From positions 2,666,001-2,730,000 of the forward strand of contig NZ_CP130821.1 of assembly GCF_004151275.2 (NCBI RefSeq): 64,000 nucleotides of DNA, read 5' to 3'. Within the stretch, counting starts at the first letter, position 1; every line of letters starts with the position of its first letter. Source of the stretch: Flavobacterium dauae. GTDB lineage: Bacteria; Bacteroidota; Bacteroidia; Flavobacteriales; Flavobacteriaceae. Below the pieces are notes generated by a model. That model made no database searches. It was given only the letters and a program-made list of their open reading frames with translations, and was not told the DNA's origin. Positions 8,717 to 20,600 of this stretch are shown here, in pieces. The position numbers and the translations under genes were made by a program.

Positions 8717-10672
8717 TTACATTTCTACAATAATAAACTCTGATCTTCGGTTCATTTGGTGTTCTGCTTCAGAACAATCAACACCATCTGCACAACCGTT
8801 TACCAGTTGTGTTTCACCGTAACCTTTCCAGGTTAATCGGTTACGGTTGATTCCATTTGAAATTAACCATTCTGCTGTTGATTTTGCTCGGTTTGACGAT
8901 AATGTTTCGTTGTATTTATGCGTTTGGCGACTATCGGTATGCGAACGGATATCGATCTTCATTGTTGGATATTCTTCCAGTACCGCATATACTTTTGCTA
9001 ACTCTAAAGCCGCATCAGGACGGATATAGTATTTATCTAAATCAAAATAAATCGGATTCAGATTCAATGCTTTAAACAAATCGTCGCCCGGTTTTAAAGG
9101 TATTTTTGCAGGTTCCAATATAATCTCCGCTTCGGTTATACCGCTTTCGTTTGGTAAAGTAACTTTTATTTCCTGTGTTACATATCCTTCTTTCTCTGCT
9201 TTAATATGGTAAATATCGCCACATTCATAACCGTGGTTGAAATTGTACGTTGGTGCAACATATATGTAGCTTGTTCCGTTTACGTTGTAAAAACCGTCTG
9301 CTAATGTTACCTTTGCATCAGAAATCAATTCTCCTGTTTTGGCATCTCTAACTTTTACGTGAAGTTGCTGGTTACAATCTAACACCAACGGACGAAGTTC
9401 TGTGAACGAGTAAATATCGTCGTTTCCTTTTCCGCCGTCTCTGTTAGAGCTGAAGAAACCGTTTTTAGTATTTCCGTCGATATAATACGCAAAATCATCA
9501 AATTCTGAATTGATTGGTGTGCCAATGTTCTGTACTTCTCCAAACGTTTCGTTGTCTTTGATATTTGCCGCAAAAACGTCTAATCCACCAAGTCCTACTC
9601 GCCCGTTGCTTGAAAAATACAATTCATTGTTCACAACAAAAGGAAATGTTTCTCTGCCTTCGGTATTAATACCTTCGCCTAGATTTTCAGGCGTGCCGTA
9701 TTGATCTCCATTCACTGTAACTTTCCACAAATCTGCTTCGCCAAAGCCATTGGGGCGGTCTGATGAAAAATACAAAGTTCTTTCATCGGCACTCAACGTT
9801 GGGTGTGTGGTATTGAACTGATCGCTGTTAAAAGGCAATTCGGTAATATTTGCCCATTTACCATCTATTAGCTCAGCACGGAAAATTTTAAGTTTTGTAT
9901 TTTTATTTGCATCATATCTGCGTTTTCCTTTCACGATATTATTGCGGGTAAAATACATCGTTTGTCTATCTTTAGTAATAATGGCAGACGATTCGTTTAA
10001 ACGGGTTTTAACACTTTTAATTAAATTTACGTTATCTTGTTCGCCCACTTCGTTTACGTTTGCTTCATACAGGTTTGTAAAAGCATCTCCTGTCCATGTA
10101 TGGCGTTTTTTAGCAAAATTACCCGTATCTCTGGCACTTGTATAATAAAACGTTTCGTTGTTTACAAAGCTTCCATAATCTGCATAAGGGGTATTAATTG
10201 CAAGATTAGCAATGTTTGAAATACGCCCAGAATTTTCTTTTATCTGTTTTTGAAGACTCTCTTCGTTTTTACGGATTTTAGAAATCTGTGCTTCACTACC
10301 TGCTTTTTTTACAAATGCATCGTAATATTTCTTTGCTTCTTTTTCATCGCCCACATTTTGAAGGGTGTGTGCATAACGGTATAAATACTCTGTTGATACA
10401 TCACTCGAATTGTATTCAGAAAACAGTTTTTGATAGTATTTTTGAGCTTCGCTGTAACGTGCATTAAAATAATAAGCGTTTCCTAATTTTTCAACCAGTT
10501 GCTGATTAGAAAAACCTCTGTTAAACACTTTTTCGTACATTTTAATTGCGTCCATATACGCCCAACGGTCGTATCTTTTTTCAGCCGTGTTTAATCCTGC
10601 TTGTGCAAAACTGCTTGTGTTCCCTAAAAACAAAGAAAACACTAAAGCAATTACTGATAATCCTTTTTTCAT
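8717..10672 (-). CDS. OmpA-family protein with TPR, beta-propeller-like and peptidoglycan-binding domains
   Basis: This 651-residue exported protein has a signal peptide (1-23) and TPR-like helices (about 28-145). PD40-like beta-propeller repeats follow (about 150-440; for example TLYFSSDRPNGFGEADLW and ELYFSSNGRVGLGGLDVF), then a carboxypeptidase-regulatory-like beta domain (445-525). An OmpA C-terminal domain (about 535-651) has the peptidoglycan-binding SHTDSRQ...RAKSTAEWL pattern. Proteins of this build accompany porP/sprF genes and T9SS adhesins and probably anchor the machinery to the cell wall. It is the last gene of the operon, 12 bases after porP/sprF, and ends before a terminator. 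Confidence 0.92.
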   Translation of the reverse strand: MKKGLSVIALVFSLFLGNTSSFAQAGLNTAEKRYDRWAYMDAIKMYEKVFNRGFSNQQLVEKLGNAYYFNARYSEAQKYYQKLFSEYNSSDVSTEYLYRYAHTLQNVGDEKEAKKYYDAFVKKAGSEAQISKIRKNEESLQKQIKENSGRISNIANLAINTPYADYGSFVNNETFYYTSARDTGNFAKKRHTWTGDAFTNLYEANVNEVGEQDNVNLIKSVKTRLNESSAIITKDRQTMYFTRNNIVKGKRRYDANKNTKLKIFRAELIDGKWANITELPFNSDQFNTTHPTLSADERTLYFSSDRPNGFGEADLWKVTVNGDQYGTPENLGEGINTEGRETFPFVVNNELYFSSNGRVGLGGLDVFAANIKDNETFGEVQNIGTPINSEFDDFAYYIDGNTKNGFFSSNRDGGKGNDDIYSFTELRPLVLDCNQQLHVKVRDAKTGELISDAKVTLADGFYNVNGTSYIYVAPTYNFNHGYECGDIYHIKAEKEGYVTQEIKVTLPNESGITEAEIILEPAKIPLKPGDDLFKALNLNPIYFDLDKYYIRPDAALELAKVYAVLEEYPTMKIDIRSHTDSRQTHKYNETLSSNRAKSTAEWLISNGINRNRLTWKGYGETQLVNGCADGVDCSEAEHQMNRRSEFIIVEM

Positions 10673-10684
10673 TTCTTTAAATTT

Positions 10685-11623
10685 TTAGTAGAATCGCGGC
10701 GAATTAACGCGACTGTATCTGTTAAACAATTCAAAACGCATAAACACTTCGTGAGAACCGTTGTTATAACGTCCTAACTTGGTTGTTTCAGCATCATAGC
10801 TGTAGCCAATAAATAGTCCGTCGGTAATTTGATAACCAATTAATCCGCTCCACGCTGCATCCCAACGGTAAGCTGCCCCAAGGGTTAACTTGTCGTGAAT
10901 CAAGAAATTTACTGTAACGTCTGCTTGCAAAGGTGCTCCTTCTGTTACCTTTAACAATGCTGCAGGTTTAAATTTCAAGGTTGGGTTCAACTCAAACACA
11001 TGACCTCCCATTAAGTAAAAATTCATTCGTTGGTTCATTGAACTGTAAATGCTGCCGTTGTCAAACCTTTTGTTTTCTAAAAAGTTTGGTACAGATAATC
11101 CGGCGTAACTTTTTCCGTTATGCCAATAAATACCTGCCCCGATATTTGGAGAAAACTGGTTGTCGATATCTACCGCCAATAATGGATCTCCGGGGGTTGA
11201 TTGTTTTAAACGAGAATATTCAACGTTTAACATATTAGCTGATCCCTTTACCCCAAAGCTTAATTTGCTGCCTTGGCGGTTTAAATCTATCGTATAAGAT
11301 AAATCTACACTTATGGTATTTTCTTCGGTAACGCCTAAACGATCATTTACAAAGCTAACGCCCAAGCCCAATTTACTGTTACGAAGAGGGGTGTTTATTG
11401 AAAAAGAGTTGGTTCTTGGAGCTCCTTCTAAGCCTACCCACTGCGTACGGTGTAAGCCAAAAATACTTAAAGCTCCCCTACTACCTGCATACGCGGGGTT
11501 AATATTTATAGTATTGTACATATAATGCGTGTACTGGGGGTCTTGCTGGGCGTGCATTTTTGTACACCCTAAACTTAACAAGACTCCTGCTAATACTTTA
11601 TTGAAAATATGTGAAAATTTCAT
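10685..11623 (-). CDS. PorP/SprF family type IX secretion outer-membrane protein, adhesin partner
   Basis: This 312-residue protein has a signal peptide (1-26), then QDPQYTHYMYN and INPAYAGSRG, the same opening as the porP copy at 311-1237, and a barrel-like remainder. It begins 8 bases after the giant adhesin and ends 12 bases before the OmpA gene, so all three are one operon. This mirrors sprB-sprF, where SprF is needed for delivery of the SprB adhesin. The likely role is surface display of the 3,828-residue protein. I leave the symbol blank because orthology to SprF cannot be settled by reading. Confidence 0.93.
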   Translation of the reverse strand: MKFSHIFNKVLAGVLLSLGCTKMHAQQDPQYTHYMYNTININPAYAGSRGALSIFGLHRTQWVGLEGAPRTNSFSINTPLRNSKLGLGVSFVNDRLGVTEENTISVDLSYTIDLNRQGSKLSFGVKGSANMLNVEYSRLKQSTPGDPLLAVDIDNQFSPNIGAGIYWHNGKSYAGLSVPNFLENKRFDNGSIYSSMNQRMNFYLMGGHVFELNPTLKFKPAALLKVTEGAPLQADVTVNFLIHDKLTLGAAYRWDAAWSGLIGYQITDGLFIGYSYDAETTKLGRYNNGSHEVFMRFELFNRYSRVNSPRFY

Positions 11624-11631
11624 AATCAGTA

Positions 11632-14600
11632 TTATTTAGTTGTTTCTAAATGTAGATAACCTGCTTGCTCAATAGGATAAACGCTACCGCTACCTAAGTC
11701 GTAATTGTATTTAATTACATACCAGTACGTTCCTGTTGGTAACATTGAGCTTTTACTAATCGTTACACGACCATTGGCAAATCCTTTGAACGTGTTGCCA
11801 TTTGAGTTATAATCTTTGGTTTCATAAACCAATACACCCCAACGGTTAAAAATCTCTACTGTGTTGCCTGGATAACATTCGATACCTTTTAATACCAATT
11901 CATCGTTATAACCATCTCCATTTGGCGTTACGGCATTGAAAACTTCAATTTTACATGATAAATGAATTGTTTGGGTATAGCTTGTGTTGTTTCCACAACC
12001 GTCGGCTGCTGTCCAGGTTCTCAAGATGGTGTATTTTGTATCGCCACACTCGCTTGGAACTACTTCGTCACTTACCGTTACCGTTGCCACTCCACAATTA
12101 TCTGTAGCTTTTAATACTTCTGCATCTTTTAGATCTTCACATTTTATGAAAATTTCTTTAGCTGGAAGTTCGCTTACAAATTCTGGTGCTGTGGTATCCT
12201 GAACAGTAATTGTTTGAATATGTTCAGTAGTATTACCGCAAGCATCTGTTGCTATCCAAGTTCTAACCAGTTCGTAGTTATTAGGACAGTTACCATCTAT
12301 ACGCTTTTCTGTGAATGACACAGTAGCTTTACTACACAAATCATCGGCGGTTAATGATTCTACTTCAGGCATTGGATCAGAACATTCAATAGTTCTGTCT
12401 TGTGGTAAATTCATATTAAATACCGGCGCCGTAGTATCTACAATGGTAAAGGTTGCCGTTGTTTCGCTTGTATTGCCACAAGCATCGGTTGCCGTGAAAA
12501 TTACTATTGCACTCCCTGTTTGTCCGCAATCTTTTGATAATCCGGTAAAGTTATTTGTCCAAGTTAATCCTGCGGAACAACTATCTGTTGCAGTTGCTCC
12601 GGCACGGTTGTTTAACCAAGCTGATAAATCACTGTTATTTCCGGTTCCATCACATTCTACTACTAAATCTTGAGCTTCTGTAATAAAATCAGGTGCTGTA
12701 GTATCTTGAATTGTAAATGTTGCTTGTTTGCTTACATTGTTTCCACAAGCATCGGTCGCGGTAAACTCAACGGTAGTTTTACTTGTGCTTCCACACAATA
12801 CCGCGGTATCAATTACAGAATAACTGTAAGTTACTGTTCCGCAAATATCGGTTGCTACGCTGTTTCCGTAAGATGCTAACCAAGCGTTGTACGCTGTGGT
12901 ATTGCCCGATCCGTCACATTCTACTACTTCGTTTTGAGGCTCAGTAGTGAATACTGGTTTTGTTGTATCTGCAATTGTAAATGTTGCAACTGCTGATACA
13001 TTATTTCCACAAGCATCGGTTGCTGTGAACGTTACTGTTACGCTGCCTGTTGCACCGCATAATGCTGCGAAGTTGGCAGGATCGTAATCGTTTGTCCAGG
13101 TTAAGTTGGCATCACACGTATCGGTTGCGGTTGCTCCGGCATTACTTGTTAACCATGCTTGTAATTCTGCTGAATTTCCTGAACCGTCACACTCAACTGT
13201 TTTGTTTTGTGCCGCTTTTACTAGTGTTGGTGCAGTAGTATCTTCGATTGTGAATGTTGCTGTTGTTGTTACAACGTTTCCGCAAGCATCACTGCCTGTA
13301 AAGATTACTTCTACACTGCCTGTGTTTCCGCAAGCTGCTACAAAATTAGCCGCATTGTAGTTGTTGGTCCAAGTTACTGTTGAACAACTATCACTTGCTT
13401 CTGCTCCGGCATGGTTTGCCAACCAGTTGTTTAAAGCTTGCGTAGTGTTTGCACCACACTGAACTGTTAAACCTTGTGCTGGTTTTGTTAATATTGGTAA
13501 CGTGGTATCTACTACACTTACAGTTGCCTGAGTTGTACTTATGTTTCCACAAGCATCGGTTGCTGTAAAGGTTACCAACGCACTACCTGTGTTGCCACAA
13601 GCCGTTGTTGTTAAACCATTATAGTTATGCGACCAAGTTACTGCTCCACAAATATCGGTTGCAGTTGCCCCACCCTGGTTGTTTAACCACGTATTGATTT
13701 GATTTGAGGCATCGGTACCACATTCAATTGTTAACGCTACTGCTTCTGTTGTAATTACAGGAACGGTAGTATCTTGAATAGTGAATGTTGCTTGTTTGCT
13801 TACATTGTTTCCACAAGCATCGGTCGCGGTAAACTCAACGGTAGTTTTACTTGTGCTTCCACACAATACCGCTGTATCAATTACAGAATAACTGTAAGTT
13901 ACCGTTCCGCAAATATCGGTTGCTACGCTGTTTCCGTAAGAAGTTAACCAAGTATTGTATGCTGTGGTATTGCCCGATCCGTCACATTCTACTATTTCGT
14001 TTTGAGGCTCAGTAGTGAATACTGGTTTTGTTGTATCTGCAATTGTAAATGTTGCAACTGTTGATACATTATTTCCACAAGCATCGGTTGCTGTGAACGT
14101 TACTGTTACGCTGCCTGTTGCACCGCATAATGCTGCGAAGTTGGCAGGATCGTAATCGTTTGTCCAGGTTAAGTCGGCATCACACGTATCGGTTGCTGTT
14201 GCTCCGGCATTACTTGTTAACCATGCTTGTAATTCTGCTGAATTTCCTGAACCGTCACACTCAACTGTTTTGTTTTGTGCCGCTTTTACTAATGTTGGTG
14301 CAGTAGTATCTTCGATTGTAAATGTTGCTGTTGTTGTTACAACGTTTCCGCAAGCATCACTTCCTGTAAAGATTACTTCTACACTGCCTGTTGTTCCGCA
14401 AGCTGCTACAAAATTAGCCGCATTGTAGTTGTTAGTCCAACTTACTGTTGAACAACTATCGGTTGCTTCTGCTCCGGCATGGTTTGCCAACCAGTTGTTT
14501 AAAGCTTGCGTAGTGTTTGCACCACACTGAACTGTTAAACCTTGTGCTGGTTTTGTTAATATTGGTAACGTGGTATCTACTAAACTAACTTCTACTTCGT

Positions 14601-17600
14601 TAGATCCTGTGAAGTTTCCACAAGCGTCTGTTACAGTAAAAATTACTTTGATTGGAGCTCCACAAACAGACAATTGACCTGTATAATTGTGTTTCCAAGT
14701 CATTAATCCGCAAATGTCGTTTGCTTTTGCACCTCCATTATTAGACAACCAAGCATTTAACTCGTCTTCGATGTTTTTTCCACATTCTATCACTAAATCA
14801 ACAGGTTGAGTAGTTAAAGTTGGTGGAGTTCTATCGAAAATTGCATACGTTGCTTGTTTTATGGTAATATTACCACATTCATCTTTTGCAATAAAATCTA
14901 CAATAATGGTTCCTGATCCTCCACAAATCGTGTTGGTATCTTCAATTAAATGTGTAATGGTTACAGTACCACAATTATCGGTTGCTACTGCACCGGCATT
15001 AGCTGCCAACCATGCATGGAATCCTTCTGGTCCGTCTAAGTTTCCTTTACCATCACATTCTACTACTTTATTTTGAGGTTCCGTTGTAAATACCGGCTTA
15101 ATGGTATCTTCTACTGTAATAACTTGTGTATGCGTTGTTGTATTACCACAGGCATCGGTTGCTGTCCATGTTCTGGTTAACACATAGTTGTTAGCACATG
15201 ATCCGCTATCTACTCTTGTTTCTACTAAAGTTGCAGTTATAGCTGTTGCTGAACAACTATCTTTTGCTGTTAACGTTGGTGCTGCTGGTACGGCTGCATC
15301 ACAAGAATACGTTACATTCTCTGGTAAAGCTTCAACAAAAACAGGTTTTGTAGTATCAGAGATTGTAATTATTTGTACGTAATCAGTACTGTTACCACAA
15401 GCATCGGTTGCGGTGTACGTACGCGTTAATGTATAATTATTTGTACAAATAGAACTTACATTAGATTTAACATCGTTTACAGTAATTGTTACTGTTCCGC
15501 CGCAATTATCGGTTGCTGTTAATGTACCTTCAACCGTTGCAGGTATTTCTGATTCGCATGATACTGTTACATCTGTTGGTAATGCACTGGTAAATACAGG
15601 TTTTGTTGTATCTTCTATTGTGAATGTTGCATTAGTAGTTGATGCATTTCCACAAGCATCGGTTGCCGTAAAAGTTACCGTTATACTTCCTGCATTTCCA
15701 CAAGTAGATACAAATGGAGCAGTCGCACCATTGTTTGACCAAGTTACCGCCCCACAATTATCGGTTGCTATTGCACCTCCGTTACTTGCTAACCAAGCAT
15801 TAAACTCGGCTTGATAACCTGTAGAGCTACATTGAACCGTTTTGTTTTGAGCATTTGTAGAAATTAACGGAGCTGTTTTATCATCTACTATAATAGTTTG
15901 TGTATATGTTGTTGCGTTTCCACAAACATCTGTTGCTGTCCAAACTCTTGTTAATGTGAAGTTATTTGCACAACTTCCAGGAGTAGTTGTCTCAGCTAAA
16001 GTTACCGTTGCTGTACCACAATTATCGGTTGCCGTTAATGTTGCTGCCGCAGGTATGTCTGCCGAACAAGATACCGTTACTGTTGCTGCAGGTAATGCCC
16101 CTACAAATGTTGGTTTCACATCATCATTTACCGTAATAATCTGTGTATGTGTTGCTGTGTTACCGCAAGTATCAGTTGCTGTCCAAGTTCTTGTAATGGT
16201 ATATTTGTTTGCACAAGTTCCTGCTGTGGTTACTTCTGCAAAAGTTACTACCGCGTTGCCACAGTTATCAGTAGCCGTTAACGTTGCCGCTGCTGGTACT
16301 GCTGATGCACATTTTAATGTGATGTTTGCCGGTAACGCACCGTTGAATACAGGAGCTGTATGATCGGTAAAGATAATATCTGCAGTAACCGTATCGAAAT
16401 TTCCGCAAGAATCGGTCGCTGTGAAAGTTACCGTTGTGGTTCTTCCACAGGTCAAAGCTCCGCCCTGATAATCGTTCGTCCAAGTTATTGTTCCACAAAC
16501 ATCGGTTGCTGTTGCACCACCGTGGTTGCTTAACCAAGCGTTTAATTCATCTTGACTTGTGCTGCTGCAATTAAGACTTAAATCGGCTAAATTAGCTGTA
16601 TTGACAGCAGGCGCAGTGGTATCACGGTACTCAAATATAGCCTGTCTTACCGAAGTATTTCCGCAAGCATCAGTTACCTTAAAGTTTACTATTACCGTTG
16701 AGGCATTGCCGCAAGTGGTATTGGTATCTTCGATTTCATAGCTCCATGTAACGGCTCCGCAATTATCTGTCGCGTCTAAACCGCCGTTGTCTGCCAACCA
16801 AGCGTTATAATCTGCCGTAGCAGTAGCCCCACCACATTCTGTGAATGAAGGTATAGGATTTGGCTTGGTTGTAATAACAGGTGCTGTTTCATCTTTTATT
16901 GTGATGATTTGTGTATGTGTTGTCGCATTTCCGCATTCATCGGTTGCCGTATAAGTACGGGTAATGGTATAATTATTTGTACAGGTAGGATTTACATTTG
17001 ATATTACGTCATTTACCGTAATAACAATATCCCCTGCTGCCGTACAGTTGTCGGTTGCTGTTAAAGTTCCTTCAACTGTTGCCGATACCGGTGCTTCACA
17101 AGAGATAGTTACATCTGTTGGAAGTGTGCCTGTAAATACCGGTGCAACCGTGTCAGCCACTGTGATGGTTTGTGTATGCGTTTCCGTATTGCCACAAGCA
17201 TCGGTTGCTGTCCACGTTCTGGTTACAACATAATTGTTTACACAAGTTCCTGCTGTGGTGGTTTCTACAAAAGTTACTGTTGCTGTACCGCAATTATCGA
17301 TAGCTGTTACCGTTGGTACCGCAGGTACATTTGCCGAACAAGATAGGGTTATATCTGTTGGTAAAACACTTGTAAATACCGGTTTAACCGTATCGGTTAC
17401 CGTGATAACCTGTGTATGTGAAACACTATTACCACAAACATCTGCTGCCGTGTAAACTCTGGTTAATGTGTAACTGTTTGGACAAGAACCGTTCGTTCTT
17501 GTTTCGATCATTGTTACCGTTGGTGTTCCGCAATTATCTGTTGCCGTTAATGTTGCTGCTTCAGGTACGTTATCGCACGAAACTGTTGCGTTTGCCGGTA

Positions 17601-20600
17601 ATGTTCCTACAAATACAGGAGCAATATCATCGTTAACTGTAATTACCTGTGTATAAGTCGCCGTGTTTCCACAAGCATCGGTTGCTGTCCAAACTCTGGT
17701 TAACGTGAAGTTGTTTGCACAAGTTCCCGCAGTGGTTGTTTCAACCAAAGTTACCGTTGCTATACCGCAATTATCCGTAGCGGTTAACGTTGCCGCTGCA
17801 GGTACATTTGCCGAGCAAGATACCGTTACTGCCGCTGCAGGTAATGCCCCTACGAATGTTGGTGCTATATTATCATTTACCGTGATGGTTTGCGTATGTA
17901 CTGTTGTGTTTCCACAATCATCGGTTGCTGTCCAAATTCTGGTTACTGTGAAATTGTTTGCACAAGCTCCTGCTGTGGTATTTTGTACAAAAGTTACAAC
18001 TGCATTTCCACAATTATCGGTCGCTGTTAAAGAAACAGCAGTAGGAACTTCGGATGCACATGAAACGGTAGTATCTTGTGGTAATGCTTCATTAAATACT
18101 GGATCTATTAAATCGGTAATATTAATGATTTGTTCACATTCTGCTGTGTTACCTTGTTCATCGGTTACCGTAAAGGTTCTTGTGAATGTTTTTACTCCGT
18201 TAACACAAGAAGATATTGCAGAATCATTGTAAACAAACGATGTGTTTCCACATGCTTTATCTACTACAGGCATACCTGTAACCGATGGATCGATACTTGT
18301 TCCGCAAGCAATTGTTACTACGGCAGGACAAGTAATTTCCAAAGTACAACACATTGGTGCTGCTCCTGTTAAATTTAACGGCGTACAATTATTAGCGTCG
18401 GTAAAAGTTACATCATAAGATGTACCTGCTCCATAAGGTGTTGTAGCCGGAAGAGGATCCGATGTCCATACATTTCCTGCTAAAATTCCCGGGTATCCTG
18501 TTGATGCAGAATCAACAGCAAAAGGAGCCTCGCCTGTTAATGTTACCTGAACCTGATATTCTTGGTTATCGGTAGAACAAAGTGTAGTTACAGTTCCTGT
18601 AAGATTGTTATTTTTTAGGGTTACTAATATGGTTCCAATATTACTTTTACACACTCCATCTACAATAAAGCGGTTGATGACATAATATGTTCTGCCATCT
18701 ACTAATGGTGTGCTATAAGGTAAACGATCTGCCGGTAAATCGGTAGTAGCTTCCTGTAAATTTTCGTACCAATCTAAATGGTAAACGGTTGTTGTTCCTT
18801 CAAAAGGTACATCAGCCAAAGTAGGTATTCCACCGTTTACGGTAGGGTTACAAACTTTTGGTGTTTGGTAAGGTGGCTCAATTGTTAACAACGTATTTAC
18901 CGGTAATTCCATTGGTAAAATATTTTCATACAATACCTGATCGATACCTGAACCTGCACAAGCTGGTGCCGGTACACAATTGGCTACCTTTATGTTTTGG
19001 AAAACGGTTAACTTAATATCTCCAAAATTATAGTTACAACCTAAAGTTGTTATGTCTGTTCCCGTATATTTTAAAGGAACATCTACAAATTTAAAAGTTT
19101 GCCCAACCGGTAAAGACCCTGTAATTGTGAAAACATATCCACGATCTGGATCTGGGTTAAGTGCCGGATCACCCGGGTTTACAGGCGGCACAAGATTTGG
19201 CGTGTAGGTTGCAAAACCTGCTGGTTGCAAATATGCATTAGGATCACCTACAATGCTCCAATCTGCTGGTAATTTAAGTGCTATTTGGTATGGCGCACTA
19301 AGAACATGATTTACACCAAATTCGCCCGAATTTTTAACTTCGGCATTATAAACTGCTCTTAAAATACCACCTGTACTTAAAACAGGATCTAAATCAACAT
19401 CGGTTGTTCCTTCCTCTCTTAATTCAGGGAATGCATCGGCACCACCAGAGATAATAAGACGTTTTGTTGTAGCAGATGTAATGTTTGTTACTGCTGTTCC
19501 ACACGTATTTAATGCACTTGGAGTAACGGTGTGTTTTGCACCACTTCTAAAATCGCAATTATTTACTTTGAAATATACCCTAACCTGAACTCTTTCTAAA
19601 GTATTCAACGCTGTTGAAGCTGGTAAGGTAATTTCTAAATTTGGACCATTAACCACTGCATCAGCTGGGTTTCCAAGTGTCCAAGTTGTTGCACTTCCAC
19701 CTACTGCCGGGAATATGTTACTAATCTCAAACTTATTGTTATAAGCCAAGCCCGGAGCTGAATTTAAAGGAATGGTAATTTTTAAATTATTTAACTGAGA
19801 ATCACCTGCATTGTGTAATTGGGCACCATACCAGATTTCAGAACATAAATCAGGTTTTGCTGACGAACCATTAAACTGATCTACAATTGTGGTTTGCAAT
19901 ATGCTTGTAATTGTTTTATGTGTTAACGTTTTATCGGCTAATCTACAACCATCGTTAATTGTTCCAGGGTAATCGTTACTTGTACAGCTGTAGCCTAATC
20001 GTATTTTTAACGATTCTACAGAACAATTAATAACATCGGCTTTTATTAAATAATATTTAGTTGTACCAGAAGTAAAATCGTCTAATTGATACATATTACC
20101 TGTTGGAAGAACTGTAGTTAAAACGGTGTCTCCGTTGTAATTAGTAACTTCTTCTACCGAGTTTATTATTAAATTGTTATTCGCAGCATTATCACTTTTC
20201 GCCAACCACACACTGTTAAAGGTTCGGCTTCCTGTACTTTCTACTTTTACAACCCAAGAAACTTTGGTACCATCAGGACTTAATCTTCCTAAATTACTGT
20301 TGTTTGCCGTATCTAAAGTTAACGAACCAATACCTGTATTGTAAACAAGGTTTTTAGTGTTACTATATGCGGTTGTTAAACCTTCGCCATCTATAACGTT
20401 TCCATTTAAGGTAACTGCTATGGTTTGGTTTTTCGCATTTGTAATTGGTTCGCATTCAGAAATGGTTACAATAGGTGTAATTTCTAATTCAAAACCTTCG
20501 TCTAAATAATCAATTCCGTTTACTGCTCCACCTAAACTGCTACCTGTGATTGTTTTTAACGCAGCTGATACATCTAAAGTATAAGCCGCATTATTAACAT

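Noticed and set aside
8399..8822. Plus-strand frames across the sufS start and OmpA end
   Set aside because: They cross a terminator and two genes on the other strand; nothing supports translation.
17663..18232. Long plus-strand frame (189 codons) within the giant adhesin, and several like it from 11984 to 18372
   Set aside because: They are antisense reflections of the repeated HYR domains; their protein sequence mirrors the repeat period and has no signal or motif.
12710..18340. Regularly spaced similar sequences resembling a CRISPR or satellite array
   Set aside because: The units are 234-276 bp, in frame and encode HYR-like domains, with no short spacers. No CRISPR array is present in the window.
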